A stretch of DNA of 64,000 nucleotides from an uncultured Saccharospirillaceae bacterium (GTDB taxonomy: Bacteria; Pseudomonadota; Gammaproteobacteria; Pseudomonadales; Natronospirillaceae): assembly GCA_913063165.1 (NCBI GenBank), contig CAJXZL010000001.1:124001-188000 (forward strand). The letters are read 5' to 3'. The notes below the pieces were generated by a model. The model saw only the letters and a program-made list of their open reading frames with translations. It ran no database searches and was not told where the DNA came from. Shown here one piece after another: positions 8,879-18,794 of the stretch (within the stretch, counting starts at the first letter, position 1; every line of letters starts with the position of its first letter). The translations under genes were made by a program, and so were the position numbers.

Positions 8879-9547
8879 ATGCAGACCCCTATGCCGGATT
8901 CACCTATCATCTCGAAACTGCTTTCCCAAGGAAAAATATGGACAGCAGACAAAACCCACGACGCCATGCCAGAAAAAGTGGTGCCATCGGGGTACCCCGT
9001 ACTGGATGCCGAGTTGCCTGGGGGCGGTTGGCCCATTGGTGCGGTGACTGAAATACTCTATCCACAGGTCAGTATGGGAGAGCTTCGCATGGTACTACCG
9101 GCTCTCAAGCAGATCGCCCAACAAGACCAACGTTGGCAGTTATGGCTCAATCCACCGGGTCAGCCCTATGGGCCGGGTTTGAACAGTTGGGGGGTGTCTT
9201 TGCGCCAAACACTGGTCTGCGACAATCTGAGTCCCAAAGAATTTAGCTGGGTAATCGACCAGTCGGTACAGCATAGTGGCTGCAGCGTGATACTGGCGTG
9301 GGCCACCCGCATAGAGCCAGCGCAACTCCGGCGGCTACAATTGGCATCCGAGCGCCGCGACATCATCATTTTTTTATTTCGGCCAATCAATCAGGCCAAC
9401 CCTCTGTCCTATTCTCGGTTAAAACTGTCTATCAAGGCGGGCTCACAACCCCTGTTCATACAGGTCGACATACTGAAACGACGACCCGGATGGCCGGTCA
9501 GTGGATTGGAGTTCCCTATTCCCCTGTACGGCAGTGAATGGCGTTAA
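8879..9547 (+). CDS. SulA/ImuA-family SOS protein
   Basis: 222-residue protein related to ImuA and to the cell-division inhibitor SulA. It has the ImuA-like entry LPGGGWPIGAVTEILYP but no Walker A motif. Its middle resembles SulA: RWQLWLNPPGQ (E. coli SulA has RWQLWLTPQQ), then LSPKEFSWVIDQ and a C-terminal FLFRPINQ. A LexA box ends only 3 bp before the chosen ATG at 8879, so expression should be DNA-damage induced. No Shine-Dalgarno is visible before 8879 or 8891, so the transcript may be leaderless or the true start slightly downstream. No imuB or dnaE2 follows, so a SulA-like role in stopping division is the more likely reading than a mutasome part. Confidence 0.75.
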   Translation: MQTPMPDSPIISKLLSQGKIWTADKTHDAMPEKVVPSGYPVLDAELPGGGWPIGAVTEILYPQVSMGELRMVLPALKQIAQQDQRWQLWLNPPGQPYGPGLNSWGVSLRQTLVCDNLSPKEFSWVIDQSVQHSGCSVILAWATRIEPAQLRRLQLASERRDIIIFLFRPINQANPLSYSRLKLSIKAGSQPLFIQVDILKRRPGWPVSGLEFPIPLYGSEWR

Positions 9548-9705
9548 ACACAAAAACTGAAAAACCCAATGGAAAACAAAAAGAATGGAATACCGGTGTT
9601 ACCCACCCCGCACACATGATACTTTGATCCTATCTTTTCAATAGGTGCACCGCGCAGAGCGGCATCAGACCTCAGTACCGACGAGACCATTACTGAAGAC
9701 CACCC

Positions 9706-10935
9706 ATGACAGCAACGCTACCCCTAAAAGCCGGCTCTGCTTTACGCGTCCCAGCATTTCGCCGCTTCTTTTACGCCATTTGCAGCGCCACGTTAGCCGT
9801 GTGGTTGGTGCGGTTTCTGATTGGTTGGATGGCATGGCAACAAACCGAATCCGCGTTTTGGGTCGGCATAGCCAGCGCCGCACTCATGCTGCCTACTCTG
9901 GTGCTATCACCCGTATTCGGCGTGATCTCTGACCGCATCAATCCGGTCAATGGCATGATGGTCACCGCATTGGGTAACTTCATAATTTGCATGGTCATTG
10001 CACTGTCACTGTGGCTAGATCAGATGGCGATGTCACTTTTGATCATCACCGCCTTCGGTTTTGGCTGTGTCACCGCCGCTCAAGCCCCTATGCGGTTGTC
10101 AACCGTGCCTCAGTTGGTGAAACGCGAACAACTGCCTAGCGCCATTGGTATCTCAGCGGTCACTTTTAACACCGCCCGCATCTTAGGCCCAACGGCTGGT
10201 GCAGTCATGCTAACCCTGATGAACACTGGATGGATCTTCGTCATCGCTGCTGCCTTATTTCTGGTCACCGCCGTCATTATCTCCACCGTGACCATTCAAA
10301 AACGCACCACCAGTGCCACCCAGAAATCAATGTACCGAGACCTCATTGACGGTTTGTTAGTGATCGGACAACGCCCAGAAATTCGTTTGGTATTGTTGCT
10401 CACCGTCATCAACGGCCTAGTCGCCAGAACCGTCATGGAGTTACTCCCCGCTGTCACCGGCATGTTGGCAGACGGCAGCGCCAGTGCTCTGGCCACACTT
10501 ACCGCGGCAGCTGGCGTCGGCTCGATCATTGGCGGCTTACTGGTTTCAAGACAATCTGGACGCGATAGCACCCTATTGAACCTGTTATTTGCGGGATTAA
10601 TTGGCAGTGAACTGGCGCTTATGACCTTAAATTGGACCACCGGCCTCTGGGCGTTAGTACCCATCGTAGGTACTGCTAGCCTATTGATGACTGTCAGTGG
10701 CACCTGTAGCCAAGCACTGCTGCAAATGACCGTTAACGATGAATATCGTGGTCGGGTGATGAGTATCTGGACGGTGGTCGCTATGGGCAGTCCGGCACTG
10801 GGGGCGCTACTTTCAGGCGCTTTAGCCGACAGAATGGGCATTGAAATCGTGATATCGGGAACCGCGGCCTGTGCACTTGCGGCAACCTTGGTGCTTACCC
10901 GACAACGGAAACGGTGGTTTCAGGAAACCACCTAG
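9706..10935 (+). CDS. MFS transporter
   Basis: 409-residue polytopic protein with about 12 hydrophobic segments, of the major facilitator type related to EntS-like exporters. The loop after the second helix contains GVISDRINPVN, matching the GXXXDRXGRR motif in weakened form, and the equivalent second-half motif is GALADRMGIE. The substrate cannot be deduced. The ATG at 9706 starts MTATLPLKAGSALRVPAFRRFF, normal for the family; the ribosome-binding site is weak. A 158-bp gap without clear signals separates it from the SulA/ImuA-like gene. It converges with sufE, leaving 7 bp. Confidence 0.85.
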   Translation: MTATLPLKAGSALRVPAFRRFFYAICSATLAVWLVRFLIGWMAWQQTESAFWVGIASAALMLPTLVLSPVFGVISDRINPVNGMMVTALGNFIICMVIALSLWLDQMAMSLLIITAFGFGCVTAAQAPMRLSTVPQLVKREQLPSAIGISAVTFNTARILGPTAGAVMLTLMNTGWIFVIAAALFLVTAVIISTVTIQKRTTSATQKSMYRDLIDGLLVIGQRPEIRLVLLLTVINGLVARTVMELLPAVTGMLADGSASALATLTAAAGVGSIIGGLLVSRQSGRDSTLLNLLFAGLIGSELALMTLNWTTGLWALVPIVGTASLLMTVSGTCSQALLQMTVNDEYRGRVMSIWTVVAMGSPALGALLSGALADRMGIEIVISGTAACALAATLVLTRQRKRWFQETT

Positions 10936-10942
10936 ACCGCAT

Positions 10943-11371
10943 TTAGCCAACTAACGCTGCTTGGGCACAGTGCTGAATACGTTTTACCATCGCCCGCAAG
11001 CCATTGCCTCGCGTTGGACTGAGATGTTTGATGAGGTCCAATTGTGTGAAAAAGCCTTCCATATCCCACGCCAATATCTCTGTGGGTGTTTTACCGTGGT
11101 ACGCCACCAACACTACATACAACAGGCCTTTCACAATATGGGCATCACTGTCGACGATCACATACAATTGATCACCGTCGGGTTCACAGTCCATCCAGAC
11201 TTGGCTTTGACAGCCACGCACCAACCTCTCATCAGTACGGAAACTGGCATCCTGTTCCACCAGCATCTTGCCCAGGTCGATAATATAGCGGTAGCGGTCT
11301 TCCCAGCTGTCAAAAAAACTCAGGGTATCGATGAGGTCGTCAGGTGTTACATCTATGGATAATCGGGTCAT
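10943..11371 (-). CDS. sufE: Sulfur acceptor protein SufE
   Basis: 142-residue partner of SufS. It accepts persulfide from the SufS cysteine and passes it to the SufBCD scaffold. The active cysteine is in RLVRGCQSQVW, the family signature. Other family features include the early YRYIIDLGK segment and HLSPTRGNGLRAMVKRI near the C terminus. It is the last gene of the iscR-suf operon, 20 bp after sufT. Confidence 0.95.
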   Translation of the reverse strand: MTRLSIDVTPDDLIDTLSFFDSWEDRYRYIIDLGKMLVEQDASFRTDERLVRGCQSQVWMDCEPDGDQLYVIVDSDAHIVKGLLYVVLVAYHGKTPTEILAWDMEGFFTQLDLIKHLSPTRGNGLRAMVKRIQHCAQAALVG

Positions 11372-11391
11372 GGGTTACACATATTCCTAGT

Positions 11392-11925
11392 TTAAAAGAA
11401 CAGGCCGGTGGCCAGCTGGGCTTCGTCTGACAAACGGTCACGGCTCCATGGCGGATCAAAAATCAAATCCACTTTAACCGCTTTCACATTGGGTACCATC
11501 GCAACCCGGTATTCAACATCGCCGACCAGTACAGGGCCCATGCCACAACCAGGTGCCGTTAATGTCATATTGATATCAACACGGTGCTTGTCTTGATCAA
11601 CTTTCACATCGTAGACCAAGCCTAGGTTGACAATATCAACAGGGATTTCTGGATCAAATACCGTCTTTAGCGCTTGCCATACCTGTGTTTCGTCAATGGC
11701 ATCGCCGTCCACGGGATCGAAATGAATCTCGTGTTTTTCAAGCCCAAGGGCATCGGCATCGGTGCCATCAATGCGCAGCATATTGCCGTTATAGGTAACG
11801 GTATAGTTGCCGCCCAAAGACTGGGTGATGGTGATAAAAGAGCCGTCTGGGATCACTGCCGGTGTGCCAGATGGCACCACGCGCGCTGGACAATCTCGTA
11901 TGGTCGCAACCATTCTCCGTTCCAC
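11392..11925 (-). CDS. sufT: Fe-S assembly protein SufT (MIP18/PaaD-like)
   Basis: 177-residue protein with a C-terminal MIP18-type domain (formerly DUF59), which helps Fe-S cluster maturation or delivery. The domain shows QVWQALKTVFDPEIPVDIVNLGLVYDV and TLTAPGCGMGPVL with its conserved cysteine. The N-terminal ~75 residues form the extension seen in SufT. The GTG at 11925 is chosen because AAGGAG precedes it by 7 bases; an ATG at 11913 also exists. The gene starts 11 bp after sufA and belongs to the operon. Confidence 0.9.
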   Translation of the reverse strand: MERRMVATIRDCPARVVPSGTPAVIPDGSFITITQSLGGNYTVTYNGNMLRIDGTDADALGLEKHEIHFDPVDGDAIDETQVWQALKTVFDPEIPVDIVNLGLVYDVKVDQDKHRVDINMTLTAPGCGMGPVLVGDVEYRVAMVPNVKAVKVDLIFDPPWSRDRLSDEAQLATGLFF

Positions 11926-11936
11926 AATACTGCTCC

Positions 11937-12293
11937 TTACTTGATGCTAAAACTCTCGCCACAACCACATGAGTCGATGACATTGGGGTTGCGATACTCA
12001 ATGACGGCATTGACGCCCTGCATCACAAAATCAATCACCGTGCCTTGAATGATAGATACGGCTGTTGGGTCTACAAAAAATGCGATACCCGAGGGGAGCT
12101 TCATGGGAATATCATTGGCTTTGGCCTCATTGACCATTTCCAACACATAAGCAAAGCCCGTACAGCCGCTCTCTTTAACACTCAAGCGCACCGCAGTGGC
12201 ATGCTGCAACTCTAATTGCTTGGCAAAATGGCGTTCTGCCTTTTCCGTCACCTGCACCACCGCCAATGTGGGATCAAAAGTCGCTACCGACAT
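11937..12293 (-). CDS. sufA: A-type Fe-S carrier protein
   Basis: 118-residue HesB/IscA-family carrier that receives clusters from the SufBCD scaffold. The three conserved cysteines are visible, one in KESGCTGFAYV and two in the C-terminal SCGCGESF. The ATG at 12293 is preferred over the preceding GTG because GGAGG stands 7 bases before it. It lies 13 bp after sufS and 11 bp before sufT. Assignment as SufA rather than IscA or ErpA rests on its place in the suf operon. Confidence 0.9.
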   Translation of the reverse strand: MSVATFDPTLAVVQVTEKAERHFAKQLELQHATAVRLSVKESGCTGFAYVLEMVNEAKANDIPMKLPSGIAFFVDPTAVSIIQGTVIDFVMQGVNAVIEYRNPNVIDSCGCGESFSIK

Positions 12294-12306
12294 CACAGAT
12301 CCTCCT

Positions 12307-13539
12307 TCATAAAAATGTTCTCGCTTTATCTACCGCTGCCGCCAATCGCGCCACATCATCCAGTGTATTATAAAAACTGAAGGATGCACGGACGGTACCG
12401 GTAACACCAAATTGCGCCATAATCGGTTGTGCGCAGTGGTTGCCTGTACGCACAGCGACCCCCTGCTGATCTAACAACATGCCAACGTCTGAGGCATGTG
12501 CGCCATCCAAAACAAAACTCAACACCCCAGACTTAGCGCCCGCTTCACCAATAATGCGCAAACCCGATTGCTGCTTTGCCCAATCATGTGCCGCGGCAAG
12601 TAGGCCATCTTCGTGGTCACGCATCGCTTGTCGGTCAAACTGGTTTAGATAGTCTACTGCGGCACCCAGTCCGATCACGTCAGCAATATTGGGGGTGCCT
12701 GCTTCAAATTTAAAAGGCAGTTGGTTGAAAGTGGTACCAGCAAAACTGACCGTTTCGATCATTTCGCCACCACCTAAAAACGGTGGCATGGCATTTAACA
12801 GTGCCTCTCTGCCCCACAATACACCGACGCCGGTAGGCGCAAACATCTTGTGTCCAGAAAACGCCACAAAGTCGGCATCCAAGGCCTGCACATCTGGTGT
12901 CCAATGACCTACCGCTTGTGCTGCATCAATCATGACATAGGCGCCGGCTTTATGGGCCGTTACCGTCATAGCTTCGATGGGGTTAACCGTGCCCAAGGCA
13001 TTCGACACCCAGGTGACAGACACCATTTTTACCTGATGTTGTTCAAATAATTTGTCATAGGCGATCAGATCGATATCACCTGCGTCAGTGACAGGAATAG
13101 GCAATACCTGTGCACCCAGTGTCGCAGCAACCAACTGCCACGGCACAATATTCGAATGGTGTTCCATCGCACTGACCAATACCACATCACCCTTACCGGC
13201 AATACGCGGCAAAAATGAGTGCGCCACCAGATTGATCGACTCCGTGGTACCCCGAGTCCAGATCACTTCGTGGCTGTGGGGGGCATTAATAAACTGCTGT
13301 ATCTTGACGCGGGCACCTTCAAAACTGGCCGTCGCACGGTCGGCTAGGGTGTGTGCACCCCGGTGCACATTGGCGTTATCAAAACTGTAATAATGCACCA
13401 GCGCATCAATCACCGATTGTGGCTTTTGCGTGGTCGCCGCATTGTCCAAATACACCAACGGCTGTCCGTGAATCTGCTGATGCAATATCGGGAAGTCAGC
13501 CCGGATCAATTCTGCGTCAAAGTGCTTGATAGGACTCAT
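12307..13539 (-). CDS. sufS: Cysteine desulfurase SufS (type II)
   Basis: 410-residue PLP enzyme that takes sulfur from cysteine and hands it to SufE. The PLP lysine is in AFSGHKMFAPTGVGVLWG, and the catalytic cysteine is in VRTGNHCAQPIM, the short-loop arrangement of group II desulfurases. The N terminus (ELIRADFPILHQQI, YLDNAATTQKP) is typical. Its ATG overlaps the end of sufD by 4 bp (ATGA), indicating coupled translation. A second, IscS-type desulfurase is encoded earlier in the same operon. Confidence 0.96.
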   Translation of the reverse strand: MSPIKHFDAELIRADFPILHQQIHGQPLVYLDNAATTQKPQSVIDALVHYYSFDNANVHRGAHTLADRATASFEGARVKIQQFINAPHSHEVIWTRGTTESINLVAHSFLPRIAGKGDVVLVSAMEHHSNIVPWQLVAATLGAQVLPIPVTDAGDIDLIAYDKLFEQHQVKMVSVTWVSNALGTVNPIEAMTVTAHKAGAYVMIDAAQAVGHWTPDVQALDADFVAFSGHKMFAPTGVGVLWGREALLNAMPPFLGGGEMIETVSFAGTTFNQLPFKFEAGTPNIADVIGLGAAVDYLNQFDRQAMRDHEDGLLAAAHDWAKQQSGLRIIGEAGAKSGVLSFVLDGAHASDVGMLLDQQGVAVRTGNHCAQPIMAQFGVTGTVRASFSFYNTLDDVARLAAAVDKARTFL

Positions 13540-14849
13540 CCTAAATGCTCCAAAATGGCGCTATCACGCGTAAATTGGACTGCCAATACCGACTGCAAAT
13601 GGGCCCGTAGTGGCGCCACACTGATGGTATTCAGCAATTCATTGATGAAACCATAGCTCAACATGATCTCTGCTTCTTTACGCCCAATGCCTCGGGTCTG
13701 CAAATAATATAGAGCATCTGATTGAATCTGACTCACCGTCGCACCATGTGCACAGCGCACGTCGTCTGCGTAAATCTCCAGTTCAGGCTTGGTATAGATT
13801 TCGGCACCCTGATCCAACAACAGGTTCTTGTTGCTTAAATTGGCGAGGGTTTTTTGCGCCTGTGGATGGATGTGAATCCGTCCATTAAATATGGCTTTCG
13901 ACTTGTCTGCCAAAATGCCTCGGAAGACTTCATCGGTAAAACAATGGGGCGTGCGGTGCTCAATACAGGCGTTCAAATCGCTGTGTTCTTCGCCTCGAGT
14001 AAGATACAAACCCGTCACGTCGCAATGGCTGCCCTGCCCAGTATGGTGCACGACCATATCAGTGCGTTTAAAATGGCTGCCTAAGGCCAATATAAAGCCT
14101 TTCAAATTCGCATTGTTTTTCAAAACCACATGGACGGCACCGACATGCACCATCGCATGTTGGTCAACGCCCAAGCGGTAATGTTTTAGGGTGGCGTTGT
14201 CACCAATGACCAATTCGGCCACTGCGTTAACCACGGCACTACCCGCAGCGTTATTGACGAACTGTTCAATCACCGTGGCTTCAGCATGGGTCCCCAATAC
14301 CACCAGCAAACGCGGGGCATTATTGAGACCAGTCGCTGCGCCCGTCGTGCGGTAAACCACTTCGATCGGTCGTGAGATTTGCACATTTTTATCGACCTGA
14401 ATGAACAAGCCATCAGATAGCATGGCACCGTTCAGGTCTGCCATAATGTGGCGTTCACGCTTGTCCGCTTGGTTCAAACAACTGCCAAGGTGCGTCACAA
14501 TACGCGATTGCTCGTCGGCAGTGGCTTCGCTGAAGGTCACAAGGGTCAAGCCATCCATCGCTGCCACCGTAGAGGCATCAGCATCAAATGCACCGTCCAC
14601 GAATACAACACGCATGGCATCTAGTGCTGGAATGCTATCGGTCTTGTCGGTCAGCGTGTCCGATGGGGTCGGCGTTGCCAAAGCCGCATGCAGCCGCCTT
14701 ACCGGCGAATGCATCCAATGCTCTTGGCGCAATTCAGGCCACTGACCCGCTTTGACACGCGCCAATGATTGTTCACGGTAGGGCGCTAGCCAAGGCAGTG
14801 ATGTCCATTGGGTTGCTGTGGCGACTACCGTCTCTCGCAGGTCAGACAT
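13536..14849 (-). CDS. sufD: SufBCD scaffold subunit SufD
   Basis: Subunit of the SufBC2D cluster-assembly scaffold, about 437 residues from the ATG at 14849. The C-terminal beta-helix and helical region contain AHGATVSQIQSDALYYLQTRGIGRKEAEIMLSYGF, which is diagnostic of the SufB/SufD family. The start at 14849 has GGAG about 9 bases upstream and lies 1 bp after the sufC stop; a frame extension to a GTG at 14864 would overlap sufC. It overlaps sufS by 4 bp. Confidence 0.95.
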   Translation of the reverse strand: MSDLRETVVATATQWTSLPWLAPYREQSLARVKAGQWPELRQEHWMHSPVRRLHAALATPTPSDTLTDKTDSIPALDAMRVVFVDGAFDADASTVAAMDGLTLVTFSEATADEQSRIVTHLGSCLNQADKRERHIMADLNGAMLSDGLFIQVDKNVQISRPIEVVYRTTGAATGLNNAPRLLVVLGTHAEATVIEQFVNNAAGSAVVNAVAELVIGDNATLKHYRLGVDQHAMVHVGAVHVVLKNNANLKGFILALGSHFKRTDMVVHHTGQGSHCDVTGLYLTRGEEHSDLNACIEHRTPHCFTDEVFRGILADKSKAIFNGRIHIHPQAQKTLANLSNKNLLLDQGAEIYTKPELEIYADDVRCAHGATVSQIQSDALYYLQTRGIGRKEAEIMLSYGFINELLNTISVAPLRAHLQSVLAVQFTRDSAILEHLG

Positions 14850-14850
14850 A

Positions 14851-15609
14851 TTATTCTGCTCCACCGTCTAACCAGCTATAGCCCTTCTCTTCCAACGCCA
14901 ATGCGAGCTCTTTGCCACCGCTCTTGACGATTTTGCCATTTGCCAATACATGCACAAAATCAGGCACTATATAGTCTAGGAGTCGCTGGTAGTGGGTGAC
15001 CACAATAATGGCGCGATCAGGCGAGCGCAAAGCATTGACACCTTCAGCAACCACTTGCAATGCATCGATGTCTAGGCCCGAATCGGTCTCATCCAAAATA
15101 GCCAATTTGGGTTCAAGCAGCATCATCTGCATCAATTCATTACGCTTCTTTTCGCCGCCTGAAAAACCTTCATTCACGCCACGTTTTAAGAAATTTTGGT
15201 CTAGGTTGACCGCTTTGCACTTCTCGCGCGCCAATTTCATGAAGCTGATCGCATCCAACGCCTCTTGACCACGGGCCAAACGGATCGCATCAACCGACGC
15301 CTTTAGAAATTCCATATTGCTGACGCCAGGGATTTCAACCGGATACTGAAATGCTAAGAACAAGCCTGCTTGGGCACGCTCCTCAGTGTCTAATTCAGTC
15401 AGGTCTTGGCCGTCAAATTCAATGTCGCCACCCGTGATTTCATAGCCTTCTCTGCCTGACAGCACATAACCAAGGGTACTTTTACCCGCGCCGTTAGGAC
15501 CCATGATGGCATGGACTTCGCCCGCCTTCACTTCAAGGTTAAGACCTTTAAGGATCTCTTTGTCTTCAATTCGTGCACTAAGGTTGCTTATCTTCAGCAT
15601 GGTGTCCAT
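14851..15609 (-). CDS. sufC: SufBCD ATPase subunit SufC
   Basis: 252-residue ABC-type ATPase that drives shape changes in the SufBC2D scaffold. Walker A is GPNGAGKST, the signature is SGGEKKRNE and Walker B is LAILDETDSGLD, all intact. The family-specific segment after Walker A, GYEITGGDIEFDGQDLTEL, is present. Two ATGs compete as start (15609 and 15600); the first is kept. The sufB stop is 26 bp upstream. Confidence 0.97.
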   Translation of the reverse strand: MDTMLKISNLSARIEDKEILKGLNLEVKAGEVHAIMGPNGAGKSTLGYVLSGREGYEITGGDIEFDGQDLTELDTEERAQAGLFLAFQYPVEIPGVSNMEFLKASVDAIRLARGQEALDAISFMKLAREKCKAVNLDQNFLKRGVNEGFSGGEKKRNELMQMMLLEPKLAILDETDSGLDIDALQVVAEGVNALRSPDRAIIVVTHYQRLLDYIVPDFVHVLANGKIVKSGGKELALALEEKGYSWLDGGAE

Positions 15610-15635
15610 CTCATTTTATTGCGGAATGTCCGGCG

Positions 15636-17072
15636 TTAACCAACCGAACCTTCTAAACTCACTTCTAATAATTTGCCGGCTTCAACCGCAAATTCCATGG
15701 GTAATTCTTTAAATACTTCTTTGCAAAAGCCATTCACGATCATCGACACGGCCTTTTCTTGGGTTATGCCCCGCTGTTGGCACAAGAACAACTGGTCGTC
15801 GCTGACCTTCGAGGTTGTCGCTTCGTGCTCAACCACCGCCGATGGGTTTTTGGACTCAATATAGGGAAAGGTATGGGCACCACATTGGTCGCCAATCAGC
15901 AGAGAGTCGCATTGGGTGTAGTTACGGGCACCGCTGGCGCCCGGATTCATTTTCACCAAGCCACGGTAAGACCCTTGGCTTTTTCCTGCCGAAATACCTT
16001 TTGAGATGATCGTTGATCGGGTGTTTTTACCCAAGTGGATCATTTTGGTGCCGGTATCGGCTTGCTGGTAATTGTTGGTCAGCGCCACGGAATAGAACTC
16101 ACCTATGCTGTTGTCACCTTTGAGGATGCAGCTGGGGTATTTCCATGTGACGGCTGAACCGGTCTCAACCTGCGTCCAACTGATCTTGGCGTTGGTGTGA
16201 CAAATACCGCGCTTGGTCACAAAGTTATAGATACCGCCCTTACCTTCTTTGTCGCCGGGGTACCAATTCTGTACGGTCGAATACTTGATTTCAGCATTAT
16301 CTAAGGCGACCAATTCTACCACAGCAGCGTGCAACTGATTTTCGTCACGCATCGGCGCCGTGCAGCCTTCTAGATAGCTCACATGGCTGCCTTCGTCTGC
16401 AACAATCAGGGTGCGCTCAAACTGGCCGGTATTGGCTTCGTTAATACGAAAATAGGTCGACAATTCCATAGGACAACGCACGCCCTTAGGAATATAGACA
16501 AACGAGCCATCTGAAAATACTGCACTGTTTAGCGCTGCATAATAATTGTCACGTTGCGGTACCACAGAGCCCATGTATTTTTTCACAAGCTCTGGATGCT
16601 CATGCACCGCTTCGCTGATCGGCATAAAAATAATGCCCACCTCTTTTAACTTCTCACGAAAGGTCGTGGTGACTGACACTGAATCAAAAACCACATCCAC
16701 CGCAACACCAGCTAACGCAGCACGCTCATGCAAGGGTATGCCCAATTTCTCATACACCGCCAACAGTTCAGGATCAACTTCATCCAAACTCTTGGGGCGG
16801 CTGTCCATCGACTTAGGGGCTGAGTAGTAACTGATATTTTGAAAATCAATCTCAGGGTAATGCACATGCGCCCAGGTGGGTTCAGTCATTTCTTTCCAAA
16901 TCGCAAAAGCCTTTAATCGCCAGGCCAGCAGCCATTCTGGCTCACCTTTTTTGGCTGAAATAAAACGTACAACGTCTTCATTAAGACCAGGAGCTAGGGT
17001 TTCCGCATCGATATCCGATACGAATCCAGCCTCATAATCTTTTTTCAGATACTGATCTATGGAATCTGACAT
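15636..17072 (-). CDS. sufB: SufBCD scaffold subunit SufB
   Basis: Core scaffold subunit on which Fe-S clusters are built, 478 residues. The N-terminal [24 protein letters not shown] and the middle [19 protein letters not shown] are hallmark stretches. The C-terminal part holds cysteine-containing [20 protein letters not shown] and the SufB/D ending with [16 protein letters not shown]. Its start overlaps the iscS stop by one base (TAATG), so the two are translationally coupled. Confidence 0.97.
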   Translation of the reverse strand: MSDSIDQYLKKDYEAGFVSDIDAETLAPGLNEDVVRFISAKKGEPEWLLAWRLKAFAIWKEMTEPTWAHVHYPEIDFQNISYYSAPKSMDSRPKSLDEVDPELLAVYEKLGIPLHERAALAGVAVDVVFDSVSVTTTFREKLKEVGIIFMPISEAVHEHPELVKKYMGSVVPQRDNYYAALNSAVFSDGSFVYIPKGVRCPMELSTYFRINEANTGQFERTLIVADEGSHVSYLEGCTAPMRDENQLHAAVVELVALDNAEIKYSTVQNWYPGDKEGKGGIYNFVTKRGICHTNAKISWTQVETGSAVTWKYPSCILKGDNSIGEFYSVALTNNYQQADTGTKMIHLGKNTRSTIISKGISAGKSQGSYRGLVKMNPGASGARNYTQCDSLLIGDQCGAHTFPYIESKNPSAVVEHEATTSKVSDDQLFLCQQRGITQEKAVSMIVNGFCKEVFKELPMEFAVEAGKLLEVSLEGSVG

Positions 17073-18247
17073 TAGGGTTTCCCACTGTTGTTAGCAGCAA
17101 CCTGACGCAATTTTGTCACGGTGCTCACAAGATGCTTTATGGCAAAATCTATTTCTTCATCGGTTGTAAAACGGCCGATTGATAGTCGTAAAGACGATAA
17201 GGCAACGCTGTTACTAACGCCCATCGCTTTCAATACAAAACTGGGTTCAATGCTCGCCGATGTGCAGGCGGAGCCAGTGGATATCGCAATATCGGTGAGT
17301 GCCAGCAACAGGGTTTCATCGTCCTGCCCAATCACAGCGATATTTACAATACCGGGGACACGTTGTTCAGCGTCACCGTGCACAACAATGTTGTCTAGCT
17401 GTTGGATACCCTGTAATAACTTCTGGCGCAGTGCGGTTAAGCGCACGGCTTCTTCTGGCAACAAGGACTGGGCAAGTGCTGCTGCAGCGCCCATGCCAAC
17501 AATTTGATGGGTCGCTAGGGTACCCGAACGCATGCCACGTTCGTGACCGCCCCCATGAATCTGTGGGGTGATCTTCACCTGAGGAGTCCGACGGACATAG
17601 AGTGCGCCGATACCCTTGGGGCCATAGAATTTGTGGGCAGACATCGACAGCAAGTCGATATGCTGTGCCTTGACGTCGATCGGTACCTTGCCAGCACCTT
17701 GTGCGGCATCAACATGAAACAGCACGCCTTTTTCATGGCACAGTGCACCAATGGTACCGACATCTGTCAAGGTGCCAATTTCATTGTTGACCAACATCAG
17801 ACTCACCAAGATCGTATCAGGGCGCAACGCCGCTTCAACCTGTGCTGGTGTAATCAAGCCCTGTGCATTGGGTGTTAAGTAAGTAATCTCAAAGCCGTCG
17901 GTTGCGAGCCAAGCACAGCAATCTAAAACCGCTTTGTGTTCTATTTTTGAGGTGATGATGTGTTGGCCTTTGGCGCGGTGCATCTGCGCCACACCTTTGA
18001 TTGCCAAGTTGTCAGCCTCTGTGGCACCCGATGTCCACACAATCTCTCGGCTATTCGCCCCAATTAATCGTGCTACTTGACCGCGGGCTTCTTCTACTGC
18101 TTCTTCCGCCTGCCACCCATAGAGGTGTGAACGCGATGCAGGATTAGCAAAGGTGCCACTTAAGGTTAGGCAGTCCATTAGCGCCTCGGCAACCTTCGGG
18201 TCGACAGGCGTGGTGGCGGCATAATCGAGATAAATGGGTAATTTCAT
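17072..18247 (-). CDS. iscS: IscS/NifS-type cysteine desulfurase (type I)
   Basis: 391-residue PLP-dependent desulfurase of the IscS class. The N terminus reads [18 protein letters not shown], the PLP lysine is in [19 protein letters not shown], and the catalytic cysteine is in [19 protein letters not shown], the long flexible loop of type I enzymes. It differs clearly from the SufS copy downstream. It is followed directly by sufB with a one-base overlap, and no iscU, iscA or hscBA is nearby. It is likely the general sulfur donor, including for tRNA thiolation with ThiI (encoded at 57.5-59 kb), and may also feed Suf. Confidence 0.93.
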   Translation of the reverse strand: MKLPIYLDYAATTPVDPKVAEALMDCLTLSGTFANPASRSHLYGWQAEEAVEEARGQVARLIGANSREIVWTSGATEADNLAIKGVAQMHRAKGQHIITSKIEHKAVLDCCAWLATDGFEITYLTPNAQGLITPAQVEAALRPDTILVSLMLVNNEIGTLTDVGTIGALCHEKGVLFHVDAAQGAGKVPIDVKAQHIDLLSMSAHKFYGPKGIGALYVRRTPQVKITPQIHGGGHERGMRSGTLATHQIVGMGAAAALAQSLLPEEAVRLTALRQKLLQGIQQLDNIVVHGDAEQRVPGIVNIAVIGQDDETLLLALTDIAISTGSACTSASIEPSFVLKAMGVSNSVALSSLRLSIGRFTTDEEIDFAIKHLVSTVTKLRQVAANNSGKP

Positions 18248-18327
18248 AATTCTCAGCTTTTTGGGCGTATGGGGTCACTCGGCACTGAATATTCACACCA
18301 AGGCTTTCTTTTGCGCGCTGGCGCCCA

Positions 18328-18768
18328 TTACATGAGTAAGTCTTGTGCCTTAGCGCCGCTGCGATATTCATGTTTGGTCACCAAATCTTCCAAACTGATT
18401 TTATCAAGAAAGTCATGGATTTGATCACTCAAATCACACCAAAGATGATGGGTTAGACACATATCACCTTTTTGACAATTGCCCTTACCCTTACAGCGTG
18501 TGATATCTGTCGATTCATTGACCGCGTTGATGATCTTGGCAATCGTAATCGCGTTGGCGATTTGGCCAAGCTGATAACCACCGCCTGGTCCTCGCACACT
18601 AGTAACCAGCTTTGCACGGCGAAGTTTTGCAAACAACTGCTCTAGATATGACAAAGAGATTTCCTGTCTTTTTGAAATTTCTGCCAAGCTTGTTGGGCCA
18701 CTGTTTTGGTGGATTGCTAAGTCGAGCATCGCCGTAACGGCATAGCGGCCCTTTGTTGTTAAACGCAT
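18328..18768 (-). CDS. iscR: Rrf2-family Fe-S regulator IscR
   Basis: 146-residue winged-helix regulator that senses Fe-S status through a bound 2Fe-2S cluster. The N terminus [18 protein letters not shown] is typical. The ligands are in [20 protein letters not shown]: three cysteines spaced as in E. coli IscR plus the LTH histidine. A GAGGGG ribosome-binding site precedes the ATG. It heads the iscS-sufBCDS-A-T-E operon, 80 bp before iscS. A close match to an IscR type 1 operator overlaps its own promoter, so autorepression by the holo form is expected. Confidence 0.96.
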   Translation of the reverse strand: MRLTTKGRYAVTAMLDLAIHQNSGPTSLAEISKRQEISLSYLEQLFAKLRRAKLVTSVRGPGGGYQLGQIANAITIAKIINAVNESTDITRCKGKGNCQKGDMCLTHHLWCDLSDQIHDFLDKISLEDLVTKHEYRSGAKAQDLLM

Positions 18769-18794
18769 AGTTCACCCCTCGAAAGATGGCGGCA

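Noticed and set aside
10296-10841. 181-codon frame antisense to the MFS gene
   Set aside because: It is a shadow of the hydrophobic codon pattern of the transporter and has no ribosome-binding site.
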